Shown: positions 34,187-40,974 of the stretch, in pieces
How the letters are laid out: every line of letters begins with the position of its first letter
Position numbering within the stretch: the stretch's first letter is position 1
Source: Alphaproteobacteria bacterium UBA7314
GTDB taxonomy: Bacteria > Pseudomonadota > Alphaproteobacteria > MPNO01 > UBA830
Reading direction: 5' to 3'
Length of the DNA: 45,971 nt
Assembly: GCA_002471575.1 (NCBI GenBank)
Contig: DKQG01000020.1
Coordinates: forward strand, 1-45,971
Notes under the pieces: generated by a model
The model's input: only the letters and a program-made list of their open reading frames with translations
Database searches by the model: none
What the model was told of the DNA's origin: nothing
Position numbers and translations under genes: made by a program

Positions 34187-35221
34187 TCAGGGTGTAGAAA
34201 TCAGGGTTGCCGCACGCCCGGTTACCAGCCCCCGTTCTATACGCTCATGCAGGGCTTCGGCACCCACCATGTCTGCCGTTTCGGTCACTAGCGGCCATAC
34301 CTCGCCCCGTGCACATAGCTCAAGCGAATCCATTACTTCCTGGCGGGTAGCGTACCGGCTTCCCATCAGGACTAGTTCCTTTTCCAGCATGGTATGGGCG
34401 TGGGCGGAGAAATTTTCACCGGATCCGCCAAGTGTCACCATGCGACCGCCGCGTCCGAGGCACTGCACCGCAGTTTCCAGTGTCTCCCGCGAAGAAACGA
34501 AATCGATCGCCACGTCGATACCGCCACCGCTTAGATCCACCAGCGCCTCGACGGCGTTGCTGTCGCCTGGATTCACGCATTCATCGGCACCGGCCCTACG
34601 GCAGGCATTAAACTTGTCTGCGGCGATATCAACGGCGATCACTTTGGCATGCGCCCATTTGGCAAGCATCAGCATGTGTATGCCCAAACCTCCGCCGGCA
34701 CCGAACACGGCGACGGTTTCGCCTGCCTTGATTCCCGCGTGACGCACGACCTTCAATGGCGTTGCGATCGCATCGGTGATAACGCCGATTTCCGCAGCAT
34801 AATTTTTCCAGTGAAGATTTTCCGGAAACTTCAGAAAATTTTGGGCGGGCAGCTTCATCAGTTCGGCGTAACCGCCGTCGCAGGCGCGGCCAATATACCC
34901 GCCAAAGTTTTCGCATAGTGTTTCCCGGTTGATACGACACCACTTGCACTCACCGCAGGTAAGATAGAAATAGGCGGTCACCAGATCGCCCACCGTGACA
35001 TTGCGAACGCCTTCGCCAACGGCTTCGATCACGCCGGTGATCTCGTGACCGATAATCCGTGGATAGTCGACCTTAGCGCGGCCCGCCTTCACATGCTGGA
35101 TTGTCAGGCCGGCGCCGCAGGCGATCACTTTTGCGATCGCTTCACCCGGTCCGGGGACCGGGTCCGGGACAGTTTCCAGCGAAAAAGGTTCTCCCGGGCC
35201 ATTCAGAACAAGAGCTTTCAT
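34187..35221 (-). CDS. Zinc-dependent alcohol dehydrogenase family protein
   Basis: A 344-residue medium-chain dehydrogenase. Catalytic zinc ligands include Cys35 and the GHE motif (His59, Glu60). The structural zinc site is complete: Cys89, Cys92, Cys95 and Cys103 in CGECKWCRINRETLC. The NAD(P)-binding loop is GAGGGLG at about residue 178. It oxidises an alcohol or reduces an aldehyde in the cytoplasm; the substrate is unknown. Its start overlaps the stop of a 27-codon SDR-like remnant (TGATG), which in turn overlaps the thiolase stop. The three are therefore read from one transcript with translational coupling. Confidence 0.9.
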   Translation of the reverse strand: MKALVLNGPGEPFSLETVPDPVPGPGEAIAKVIACGAGLTIQHVKAGRAKVDYPRIIGHEITGVIEAVGEGVRNVTVGDLVTAYFYLTCGECKWCRINRETLCENFGGYIGRACDGGYAELMKLPAQNFLKFPENLHWKNYAAEIGVITDAIATPLKVVRHAGIKAGETVAVFGAGGGLGIHMLMLAKWAHAKVIAVDIAADKFNACRRAGADECVNPGDSNAVEALVDLSGGGIDVAIDFVSSRETLETAVQCLGRGGRMVTLGGSGENFSAHAHTMLEKELVLMGSRYATRQEVMDSLELCARGEVWPLVTETADMVGAEALHERIERGLVTGRAATLISTP

Positions 35222-35304
35222 CAGCTAAACGCCGTGCCCCCGTCGACGATAACGATGACGACCCGGCCCTCGACGCTGTTTGACGTATCGACGTCTACCA
35301 TCAT
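35221..35304 (-). pseudogene. 27-residue SDR-like C-terminal mini-ORF
   Basis: Between thiolase and alcohol dehydrogenase a small frame starts at ATG 35304 (4-base ATGA overlap with the thiolase stop) and ends at TGA 35223-35221 (overlapping the next ATG as TGATG). It reads MMVDVDTSNSVEGRVVIV then IVDGGTAFS. This is the shape of the last strand and tail of an SDR (…V.G.V..VDGG.A.S). Most of an SDR gene appears to have been deleted cleanly, leaving both coupling junctions intact. It could also be a functional coupling peptide. A match this short is uncertain. Confidence 0.45.
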
Positions 35305-36503
35305 GCGGCGTCCCGGACTTCGACGACCGCCGCCATCGAGCTATCGCCGGCTGCACAACCGTTGAACAGCCCGAAGCCACCGCCCCTGATGACGAGTTCC
35401 TCGATAAGTTCGCAGATGGCACGTAATCCGGTGGGGCCCTGCGGGTGTCCCCAGATCAGCGAGCAACCGTAATTATTCATCTTGATGATGTCGTAGCCGG
35501 TTTCCCGGCAGAACACGATGTCGTTCACCGCAAAGGGGTTATGGGTTTTTACGGCGGCGACGTCGTCAAGCAATATGCCCGCATTGTCGAGCGCGCGTTG
35601 TGATGCGGGGACAGGTGCGTGCGGCATGAGGGCCTTGTCGGTGCGCGCCTGGCCGAACCCGGCGAGGCGGATTTCGACCTTCGGATCGGAAGAAATCGCA
35701 GATGCCTTTTCGCGGGTGGTGACGATCATCGACGCGTTGCCATCGGCCGGATGCGTCTGGCTGCCGAACGTTACCGTACCGTCCGGCAATACCGGTTTTA
35801 ACTTGTTCAGCCCGTCGCGCGTGGTCTCGAATACACCTTCGTCGCTCGTCATGGTCGCGACAGTTTTTCGATACTTCTGATCCGGCACCTCGAACGGCAG
35901 GCGCATGTATCGTCTCTGGAAGGCGTGGTTGTCGGCGGTCGCATCGCAGTATTGTTCGTAGCGCTGTGCGACGACATCGTGCTGTTCTTCCGTCGAGATT
36001 TGCCACTTGCGCGCCACGTTTTCTGCGGTGCCGACCATCGCCACCTTGGCGTAGGGGTCGTGGCCGAAACTATCCAGCACCCAGTTTTCTGAAGTGCCGG
36101 TGCCGCCCGGCGCCAGCGGATTGGGATAGTACACGTTTGGTCCGTTAGATGTCCGGTCGGTGGTAACGACGAGCGCGGATTCGGCGGTTTCGCCGATTTC
36201 CTGCGCCGTGTTTTGCAGACAGCGCGCAGACGTGGCGCAGGCTTGGGTTACCGTAGGGCCGGTGACCCGCTCGGCGCCCATCAACGCGGTCATCCAGGGG
36301 GCACCGTAGAAAGATTTGTGCTGCGGAACAGTGATGCCTAGAACCGCCATGTCGAAGTCCGCGGGGTTGATTTCCCGCTTGTCGAGTTCGTCTTTGGCGA
36401 CATGGGCGGCTAACTCTACGCTGTTTAGGTGGCTGAGGGTTCCCTGCCACTTTGCAAAAGGTGTGGACCAGTATCCGCCGTAGGGAATGTAAGCCTCGGT
36501 CAT
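35301..36503 (-). CDS. Thiolase-family acetyl-CoA acyltransferase
   Basis: A 400-residue thiolase. Active-site Cys89 lies in TQACATSARC. C-terminal elements are HNPFAVND (in place of NEAF), GCSLIWGHPQGPTG with the catalytic His, and NGCAAGDSSMAAVVEV with the CxG-type second cysteine region. ATG 36503 has AGGA 6 bases upstream and is preferred to an upstream ATG at 36536. It would cleave a 3-oxoacyl-CoA with CoA, the last step of side-chain beta-oxidation supported by the ligase, crotonase and SDR elsewhere in the window. The NPFA variant suggests a branch away from classical FadA; substrate unknown. Confidence 0.88.
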   Translation of the reverse strand: MTEAYIPYGGYWSTPFAKWQGTLSHLNSVELAAHVAKDELDKREINPADFDMAVLGITVPQHKSFYGAPWMTALMGAERVTGPTVTQACATSARCLQNTAQEIGETAESALVVTTDRTSNGPNVYYPNPLAPGGTGTSENWVLDSFGHDPYAKVAMVGTAENVARKWQISTEEQHDVVAQRYEQYCDATADNHAFQRRYMRLPFEVPDQKYRKTVATMTSDEGVFETTRDGLNKLKPVLPDGTVTFGSQTHPADGNASMIVTTREKASAISSDPKVEIRLAGFGQARTDKALMPHAPVPASQRALDNAGILLDDVAAVKTHNPFAVNDIVFCRETGYDIIKMNNYGCSLIWGHPQGPTGLRAICELIEELVIRGGGFGLFNGCAAGDSSMAAVVEVRDAA

Positions 36504-36628
36504 CCTGTTTCCTTTAAGTATGCGTATCGTTCCCAAGCTTCGCTGTGTGGCACAAGATGGTCAATACATACGGGGATCGGAACCCGTTGGCATGCCTGCA
36601 TGACGATGGCAGAATAGGAGCGACATTG

Positions 36629-36647
36629 CCGGGGTTCCCCCGGGAAC
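36629..36647 (+). promoter_or_regulatory. Two mutually exclusive short hairpins before a ribosome site
   Basis: CCGGGG (29-34) can pair with CCCCGG (38-43), or GTTCCC (34-39) with GGGAAC (42-47), counting from 36600. The two hairpins share bases and end just before the GGAGGA ribosome site of the gene at 36661. They could form a switch on translation or part of an operator. GTTCCCCCGGGAAC is also a near-palindrome. The function is unproven. Confidence 0.2.
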
Positions 36648-36660
36648 GGAGGAGGAAGTC

Positions 36661-37587
36661 ATGACAAAGATGCGCCTTGAAACCACGTCGCCCTTCCAGG
36701 GACTAGCGGAACTTGTCGCCGACGACGAAGGACTATTCGCCGAAGAAGGCATCGAGATCGAATGGGTAAAGCGGGCTAACACCCCACGCGAGGTTGATCC
36801 CAAGATCACCACGCCTGACGGCCTATCCGCGTTCGGTAGCCATGGCGAGGCGTTCGAAAAGGGTGGCGCCGACATGTACAACGCCTGCGAGTGGGGAAAT
36901 TATCGGCGCGTGCAGGACACTGAAGCCAAGGGCCGCCAGCTTGGCCGGCGGTCGATCATGGTGTGGGCAGGTATCGTCGTCGCACCGGACTCTGATGCCT
37001 ATTCGCCGCAGCAGCTAGCCAACGTCCAAGTCGCGGTGCCGTATTATTTTGGAACGCATTACCTGACCTACCAGATGCTGGAAGGGTTCCTTCCGCGCGA
37101 TCTGATCCAGACCTGCCGTGCACCAAACGGGTCTTCCGCGCGATACGATGCGCTGATTAACGGCGATGTAGCGGCGACGACACTGACCGAGCCGTACCTT
37201 TCGCTGGCGGAGAAAAACGGCTGCCGAGTCATTATCGAGGGCATGTATCACGGGACCGAAGTCGCGTCCGACGATATTGATGCCGATACCTACGCGGCTT
37301 TTAACCGCGCAGTAAAAAAGGCGGTGCGGATGATCAATGCCGACAAGCGGAAGTACATGCAGTATTTCATCGACCGGCATAAGGGTCAGCATCCAGGTAT
37401 CGAGACGATGACGGTCGATGATTTTCGCCTGTCGCGCCTCCAGATGGTCGATCCGGCTCCGATACCCGAAGAAGAACTCCAACGCACCTACGAATGGATG
37501 AGGAGCTGGGGGATGATCGACGAACTTAGCCCCGACGTGCTGGTCGACGTTCATCGCCAGCAGGCAGCACACGAGGTCTCCGCCTAA
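36661..37587 (+). CDS. ABC-type substrate-binding-like protein (NMT1/THI5/SsuA fold), no signal peptide
   Basis: A 308-residue protein with the periplasmic-binding-protein-like fold of the NMT1/THI5/SsuA type. It has LVADDEGLFAEEGIEIEW at the N-terminus (the usual 'A.d.G.F..egi.ve'), and NGDVAATTLTEPYLSLAEKNG where such proteins have 'G.vDaa...P'. It lacks a signal peptide or lipobox: the N-terminus is charged and enters the fold at once. No ABC permease or ATPase is near. A strong GGAGGAAG precedes the ATG. It may be a cytosolic enzyme or sensor built on this fold, like THI5 or 4,5-dihydroxyphthalate decarboxylase, which share it. Function unknown. Confidence 0.75.
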   Translation: MTKMRLETTSPFQGLAELVADDEGLFAEEGIEIEWVKRANTPREVDPKITTPDGLSAFGSHGEAFEKGGADMYNACEWGNYRRVQDTEAKGRQLGRRSIMVWAGIVVAPDSDAYSPQQLANVQVAVPYYFGTHYLTYQMLEGFLPRDLIQTCRAPNGSSARYDALINGDVAATTLTEPYLSLAEKNGCRVIIEGMYHGTEVASDDIDADTYAAFNRAVKKAVRMINADKRKYMQYFIDRHKGQHPGIETMTVDDFRLSRLQMVDPAPIPEEELQRTYEWMRSWGMIDELSPDVLVDVHRQQAAHEVSA

Positions 37588-37593
37588 TAGGGC

Positions 37594-37839
37594 CTATTCC
37601 GGCGGCAGGATTTCCTGCGTGCAAACCTGATCGATCAGATGGCGGCGGCCGATATCGTCAAGATGCGCCCGTTTCTGGTCCGCAGTCAGCGGTGCGCCGA
37701 CACCCTGGGTCATTGCGAGTACGACTGACGTATCGCCCATATCCAGCCAGTACATCCTTCGCACCAATTTTCCTGTGTCATCGCGGGCGAAGGGGTTTTC
37801 GGGGTCGGCGCCTAAGTCGGGGCTGTAGAAGTTGGTCAT
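37594..37839 (-). CDS. Small acidic protein of unknown function
   Basis: An 81-residue soluble protein (MTNFYSPDLGADPENPFARD...) with GAGGAAA 8 bases upstream of its ATG. That good ribosome site, the even amino-acid composition and the placement without overlap make it a probable real gene. I do not recognise a domain. It converges on the binding-protein-like gene with a 6-base gap and diverges from the VanA-type oxygenase, sharing with it a ~120-bp region containing an imperfect dyad. It may be a partner or accessory of that oxygenase (inference). Confidence 0.6.
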   Translation of the reverse strand: MTNFYSPDLGADPENPFARDDTGKLVRRMYWLDMGDTSVVLAMTQGVGAPLTADQKRAHLDDIGRRHLIDQVCTQEILPPE

Positions 37840-37871
37840 TCGTTGGTTTCCTCTAGTTTCCCGCCCTTTAC

Positions 37872-37896
37872 CACAAACGGTTCTATACGTTTTGTG
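37872..37896. promoter_or_regulatory. Imperfect dyad in a divergent intergenic region
   Basis: CACAAACG (37872-37879) and CGTTTTGTG (37888-37896) are inverted copies apart from one extra T, separated by GTTCTATA. The dyad is centred between the small gene (minus) and the VanA-type oxygenase (plus). This is a reasonable place for a repressor or activator site controlling both. Confidence 0.3.
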
Positions 37897-37960
37897 CGGG
37901 CTTGCTGATGTGTAGTGTTGCCGGATAATCTGAGTGAGACAATAAGTATCCGAGATAGGT

Positions 37961-39031
37961 ATGGGACCGTTTCTGAAAAATACCTGGTACGCCGCGGCGT
38001 GGAATCACGAGGTGTCAGTGGACAGCCCTCTGGCTCGTAGGATCCTGAACGAGCCGCTGGTCCTGTTCCGAGATACGGCGGGAAAGGTGGTCGCGCTGGA
38101 AGACCGGTGTTGTCATCGTCACCTGCCTTTATCGCAGGGTAAAGTCCTCGGCGATGTCCTGCAATGCGGCTATCACGGCCTCGAATTCGACGCGACCGGC
38201 AACTGCGTAGCCGTTCCGGGCCAGACCCGGGTGCCGCCGGGCAGCCGGGTGAGGTCTTGGCCGGTAATTGAAAAATACCAGTATATCTGGGTGTGGATGG
38301 GCGATGCCGACAAGGCGGATGAAAGCCTGCTGCCAGACTGGCATGTGATGGACGATCCGGACTGGGCCGTGGTGAAGGGCGATCCGCCTTTTCAAATCCC
38401 GTGCCATTACGAACTTTTCAACGATAATCTGCTGGACCTGTCGCACCTGGCGTATGTTCATACCAAAAACATCGGTACAGTGGCGGTGCCGGATTTTCCG
38501 ATTGTCACCACGAAGACCGCAAATACCGTGCGCATGATCCGTTGGATTCTCGATTCGCCGCCCGCCCCGCTTTATGCGCATTTCGGCGGGTTCACAGACA
38601 ATATTGACCGCTGGCAATACGCCGAAGCCATGGTGCCAAGTTTCAATACGGTGCGCGTTGGCTGCCTGCCTGCCGGATGCGGCGCTCAACCGGGAGACCA
38701 CCCAGATAATTTTTCGCCCAAATCCGGGGGTCGGAACGCGCAGGGGTTCGAATTCTACAATCTGAATGCCATTACTCCCGAGACCGAGAGCTCGACCTGG
38801 TACTTCTACGCCCATTCCCGGAATTTTGCGCAGGACGATCCGAACATGGATGAGGAGTTCCGGCACGAGTTGCGCGCCGCGTTCCAGGAAGACGTCGATA
38901 TTCTCGCGGCCCAGCAGATGAACATGGCGCGCCATGCGCATGATCCAAAGGATTGGGTCGATATCAACGTCGACGGTCCCGGTCTGGCGCTGCGCAAAAT
39001 GGTGGTGGATGCAATTTCTGCCGAGCATTAA
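37961..39031 (+). CDS. Rieske oxygenase, vanillate O-demethylase (VanA)/phthalate dioxygenase-type
   Basis: A 356-residue single-component Rieske non-haem iron oxygenase. Rieske ligands are Cys50, His52, Cys69 and His72 (CCHRHLPLS...CGYHG). The iron site NLLDLSHLAYVH provides Asn156, the bridging Asp159, and His162 and His167, spaced exactly as in dicamba monooxygenase and VanA. The N-terminal FLKNTWYAAAW is typical of this group, which demethylates or hydroxylates aromatic acids and forms homotrimers without a beta subunit. A VanB-type reductase, usually adjacent, is absent. Substrate cannot be assigned. Confidence 0.92.
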   Translation: MGPFLKNTWYAAAWNHEVSVDSPLARRILNEPLVLFRDTAGKVVALEDRCCHRHLPLSQGKVLGDVLQCGYHGLEFDATGNCVAVPGQTRVPPGSRVRSWPVIEKYQYIWVWMGDADKADESLLPDWHVMDDPDWAVVKGDPPFQIPCHYELFNDNLLDLSHLAYVHTKNIGTVAVPDFPIVTTKTANTVRMIRWILDSPPAPLYAHFGGFTDNIDRWQYAEAMVPSFNTVRVGCLPAGCGAQPGDHPDNFSPKSGGRNAQGFEFYNLNAITPETESSTWYFYAHSRNFAQDDPNMDEEFRHELRAAFQEDVDILAAQQMNMARHAHDPKDWVDINVDGPGLALRKMVVDAISAEH

Positions 39032-39147
39032 CATTCAGTCTTTGTCTGCCCGAGTAGTTTGATTATTTTAATGGCCTCACAGGTTCGTGTTTCGCGCAAG
39101 GGTTATTGATCTGGTCGTGGGTATCGATGTTTCGTAGCTTTTGGTGA

Positions 39148-39523
39148 CTGTTTGCCGCCAACATCGTCTTTTCGTCTATCGTCGTCTCCAGTGCGCGGGC
39201 GAGGCAGTTCCACAATGTTTGCATTCTTCTCGATAACAGCGGCAGCCTAGAGAAGGCAAATATCGGCGCACAGAAGCGGGCGGCGATCAATCTAGTCCAG
39301 GATTACGGGGGGCAATCCCAACAATATTGTTCGCTTTTCGATCATTCATTTCGCAACGACCACGACGCTTATTCAACGCCTGGAAAATGATCCATTGAAC
39401 CTTGGAGAGCCACAGAACCATGCTGCCGTAGTGGCGACCTTGAACGGCCTTTCCCACACCGGCGGGGCGAGCGACATGCCGAGCGCTATTCTTTCAGCGG
39501 ATCGATATCCAGCGCTGACTTGA
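39148..39523 (+). pseudogene. VWA-domain remnant split at a G6 tract
   Basis: One forward frame gives RARQFHNVCILLDNSGSLEK and KRAAINLVQDYG, the start of a von Willebrand factor A domain with MIDAS motif DNSGS. At the six-G run (39307-39312) the frame is lost. The next frame continues with NPNNIVRFSIIHFATTTTLI, ENDPLNLGEPQNHAAVVATL and LSHTGGASDMPSAIL, the second half of the same domain including the GG(T/A)SD loop. With five G the two halves are continuous. An in-frame stop closes the 5' side and no start or ribosome site is seen. The 3' end runs into the convergent recX gene. The gap from 39032 holds nothing else I recognise. Confidence 0.65.
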
Positions 39524-40061
39524 TCGCGTCCATGCGAAACCCACGGCGCTGCAGCCACCCGGCATCGCGCCGCCGCGATTTGTCATCCTGACCCGATGAC
39601 CGAAACGGGCCGCGGCGCGCTCGTTTGAGGGCCACGACGGCTTGGTCGGTCGAGCTCTCCGAACTTTCCATGTCTAGGTGGTCCAGTTCCGGCAATGCCT
39701 GCGTGAGTGCGCTTTCCAGCTCGGTCTCGACTGTTTCCCGATCCACCATCGCGCCGCGCGCCGCGACGTTGATCGCGGCATTGGTGGCATATCCCGAGCG
39801 CAAGGCCATGCGCAACCGTGCCGATGCCGCTTCGCGGTCGTTCACATAACCGAGTTCCGTAAGGTTCGAAACGATACTAGGGATCAGTTTGGTGAACTGC
39901 ATGCGTTCTTCCTCGTCGCGCACGTCGCGGTACAAACGTTTGTTCAGGTGATCTGCCAGCTTGCCGGACGAGACGAGATAACGTTCGCAGTACCAGACCG
40001 CGATATTGCGCAACCGCTTTTCTGACATCTTTTTCGGCGCGCGGCGCCTCGGCTGGTTCAT
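39486..40061 (-). CDS. recX: Regulatory protein RecX
   Basis: A 191-residue RecX-family protein: an N-terminal basic segment, then a tandem of three-helix repeats including YLVSSGKLADHLNKRL, LTELGYVNDREAASARL and a C-terminal LQRRGFRMDAIKSAL. RecX binds the groove of the RecA filament and modulates recombination. Length suits alphaproteobacterial members, which carry a long acidic linker (here around 125-150). It is not next to recA, as is common in alphaproteobacteria. A small membrane protein gene ends 13 bases upstream, probably in the same operon. No clear Shine-Dalgarno sequence precedes ATG 40061. Confidence 0.88.
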   Translation of the reverse strand: MNQPRRRAPKKMSEKRLRNIAVWYCERYLVSSGKLADHLNKRLYRDVRDEEERMQFTKLIPSIVSNLTELGYVNDREAASARLRMALRSGYATNAAINVAARGAMVDRETVETELESALTQALPELDHLDMESSESSTDQAVVALKRARRGPFRSSGQDDKSRRRDAGWLQRRGFRMDAIKSALDIDPLKE

Positions 40062-40074
40062 GGATGAGTCGCGA

Positions 40075-40224
40075 TCAGTCTCCGAAGAACATCTGGAACA
40101 GAACCCATCCGAAGAACGCCAGCCCGACGATAACGTAGAATTTTTCCACCCACGGGTTCTTCTCCTTGCGGGTCGCCAGAGATAGGAAATCGATCTTTTG
40201 CTTTTCTTTCGGAAACCATTCCAT
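40075..40224 (-). CDS. Small single-span membrane protein upstream of recX
   Basis: A 49-residue protein starting MEWFPKEKQKIDFLSLATRK and ending with one hydrophobic helix (FYVIVGLAFFGWVLFQMFF), charged on the N-side. The frame is open 12 codons further upstream, but ATG 40224 lies 7 bases after a TATACT on the minus strand. This would make the mRNA leaderless, matching the missing ribosome site. An overlapping longer frame on the same strand has no protein-like features. Function unknown; the coupling to recX suggests co-expression only. Confidence 0.5.
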   Translation of the reverse strand: MEWFPKEKQKIDFLSLATRKEKNPWVEKFYVIVGLAFFGWVLFQMFFGD

Positions 40225-40261
40225 ATCGACTAGTATACGACAATTCGGATCCTGGGCCACG

Positions 40262-40778
40262 CGCCTTCACATTTACTTTCATGTATCTAGGGGGAACTGT
40301 TCTTGGAACAGCCACCATTTCGCGCCGATCATATCGGTAGCTTGCGGCGGCCCGTTGCGCTTCAACTTCATTTTTATTTGCCCAGTCTACCATTCCCAAA
40401 ATATACCTAACTTCCGGTATGCAGGCTCACGGTTCATTTTCATCCGCCACTGCTTAGTGTGCATGCGGTCCCTTAGCCGGAATATTCTCCGACTCCAAAA
40501 AGTCTGTGTATACGCACGCTGGGGTAACGATGATCGGCATTCCCTTCCCCTGACATCAGACACCACGTGTGGGCCAAGCCGATGTCACTTTCGCTATATG
40601 TTCCGTTTTCCAGTTCCCCCTCCGCTGCGCAAAAATATCCCGTGCGCAGAGGTTGAGGCACGCAAAGAACCGGACGGCATCGTGCTTCCCGGGAGAACGC
40701 GGGCAAAAACCTTCTCACCCAGACCCTCACCCCGAAGCCGTGGGTCATCGGCAGATTTTTGCTAAGCTATTGAAAAGA
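40262..40778. other. Gap upstream of the recX operon and downstream of tRNA-Thr
   Basis: About 517 bases carry no gene I can support. Frames on both strands are short or rich in Arg/Pro/Cys without motifs, and none has a convincing ribosome site. The minus strand here receives transcription from the tRNA gene; no clear hairpin-plus-T terminator follows the tRNA, although a T-rich stretch (AGGTTTTTGCC on the minus strand near 40710) may serve. Confidence 0.5.
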
Positions 40779-40854
40779 TGGTGCCGGCTAGAGGATTTGA
40801 ACCCCTGACCCCCTGATTACAAATCAGATGCTCTACCAACTGAGCTAAGCCGGC
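40779..40854 (-). tRNA. tRNA-Thr (anticodon UGU), CCA encoded
   Basis: A complete 76-base cloverleaf on the minus strand. The acceptor stem is GCCGGCT/AGCCGGC, the D arm has AGCTCAGTTGGTAGAGC, the anticodon stem TCTGA/TCAGG encloses the loop TTTGTAA (anticodon TGT), and the T arm has GGTTCAAATCC. The discriminator A is followed by a genomically encoded CCA. Confidence 0.97.
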
Positions 40855-40867
40855 CCAATGACAAAGT

Positions 40868-40896
40868 GGTATAGCGCCCATCGTCTTTCGCAACAA
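40868..40896 (-). promoter_or_regulatory. Candidate promoter of tRNA-Thr
   Basis: On the minus strand TTGTTG (40896-40891) and TATACC (40873-40868) are exactly 17 bases apart, placing the start near 40861, a few bases before the mature tRNA 5' end at 40854. Confidence 0.5.
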
Positions 40897-40974
40897 GAAA
40901 ATTGGTGGTGATCCGCTTGATCGTATTCGTTGGGCGTGCCAGCAATGGCAAATATTCAACGTCGAGGATGCAAG

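Noticed and set aside
39307..39312. G6 tract as a programmed frameshift in the VWA gene
   Set aside because: The 5' part lacks a start and has an in-frame stop upstream, so a working product is unlikely.
33850..39523. Frameshifts as mere sequencing errors
   Set aside because: About thirty-five long genes in the same window are free of frameshifts, and the shifts cluster in fragments that also lack their N-terminal parts. Single sites such as the G6 tract still deserve a read check.
40779..40854. tRNA-Thr as the integration site of a genomic island
   Set aside because: No integrase gene and no second copy of the tRNA 3' end were found in the window.
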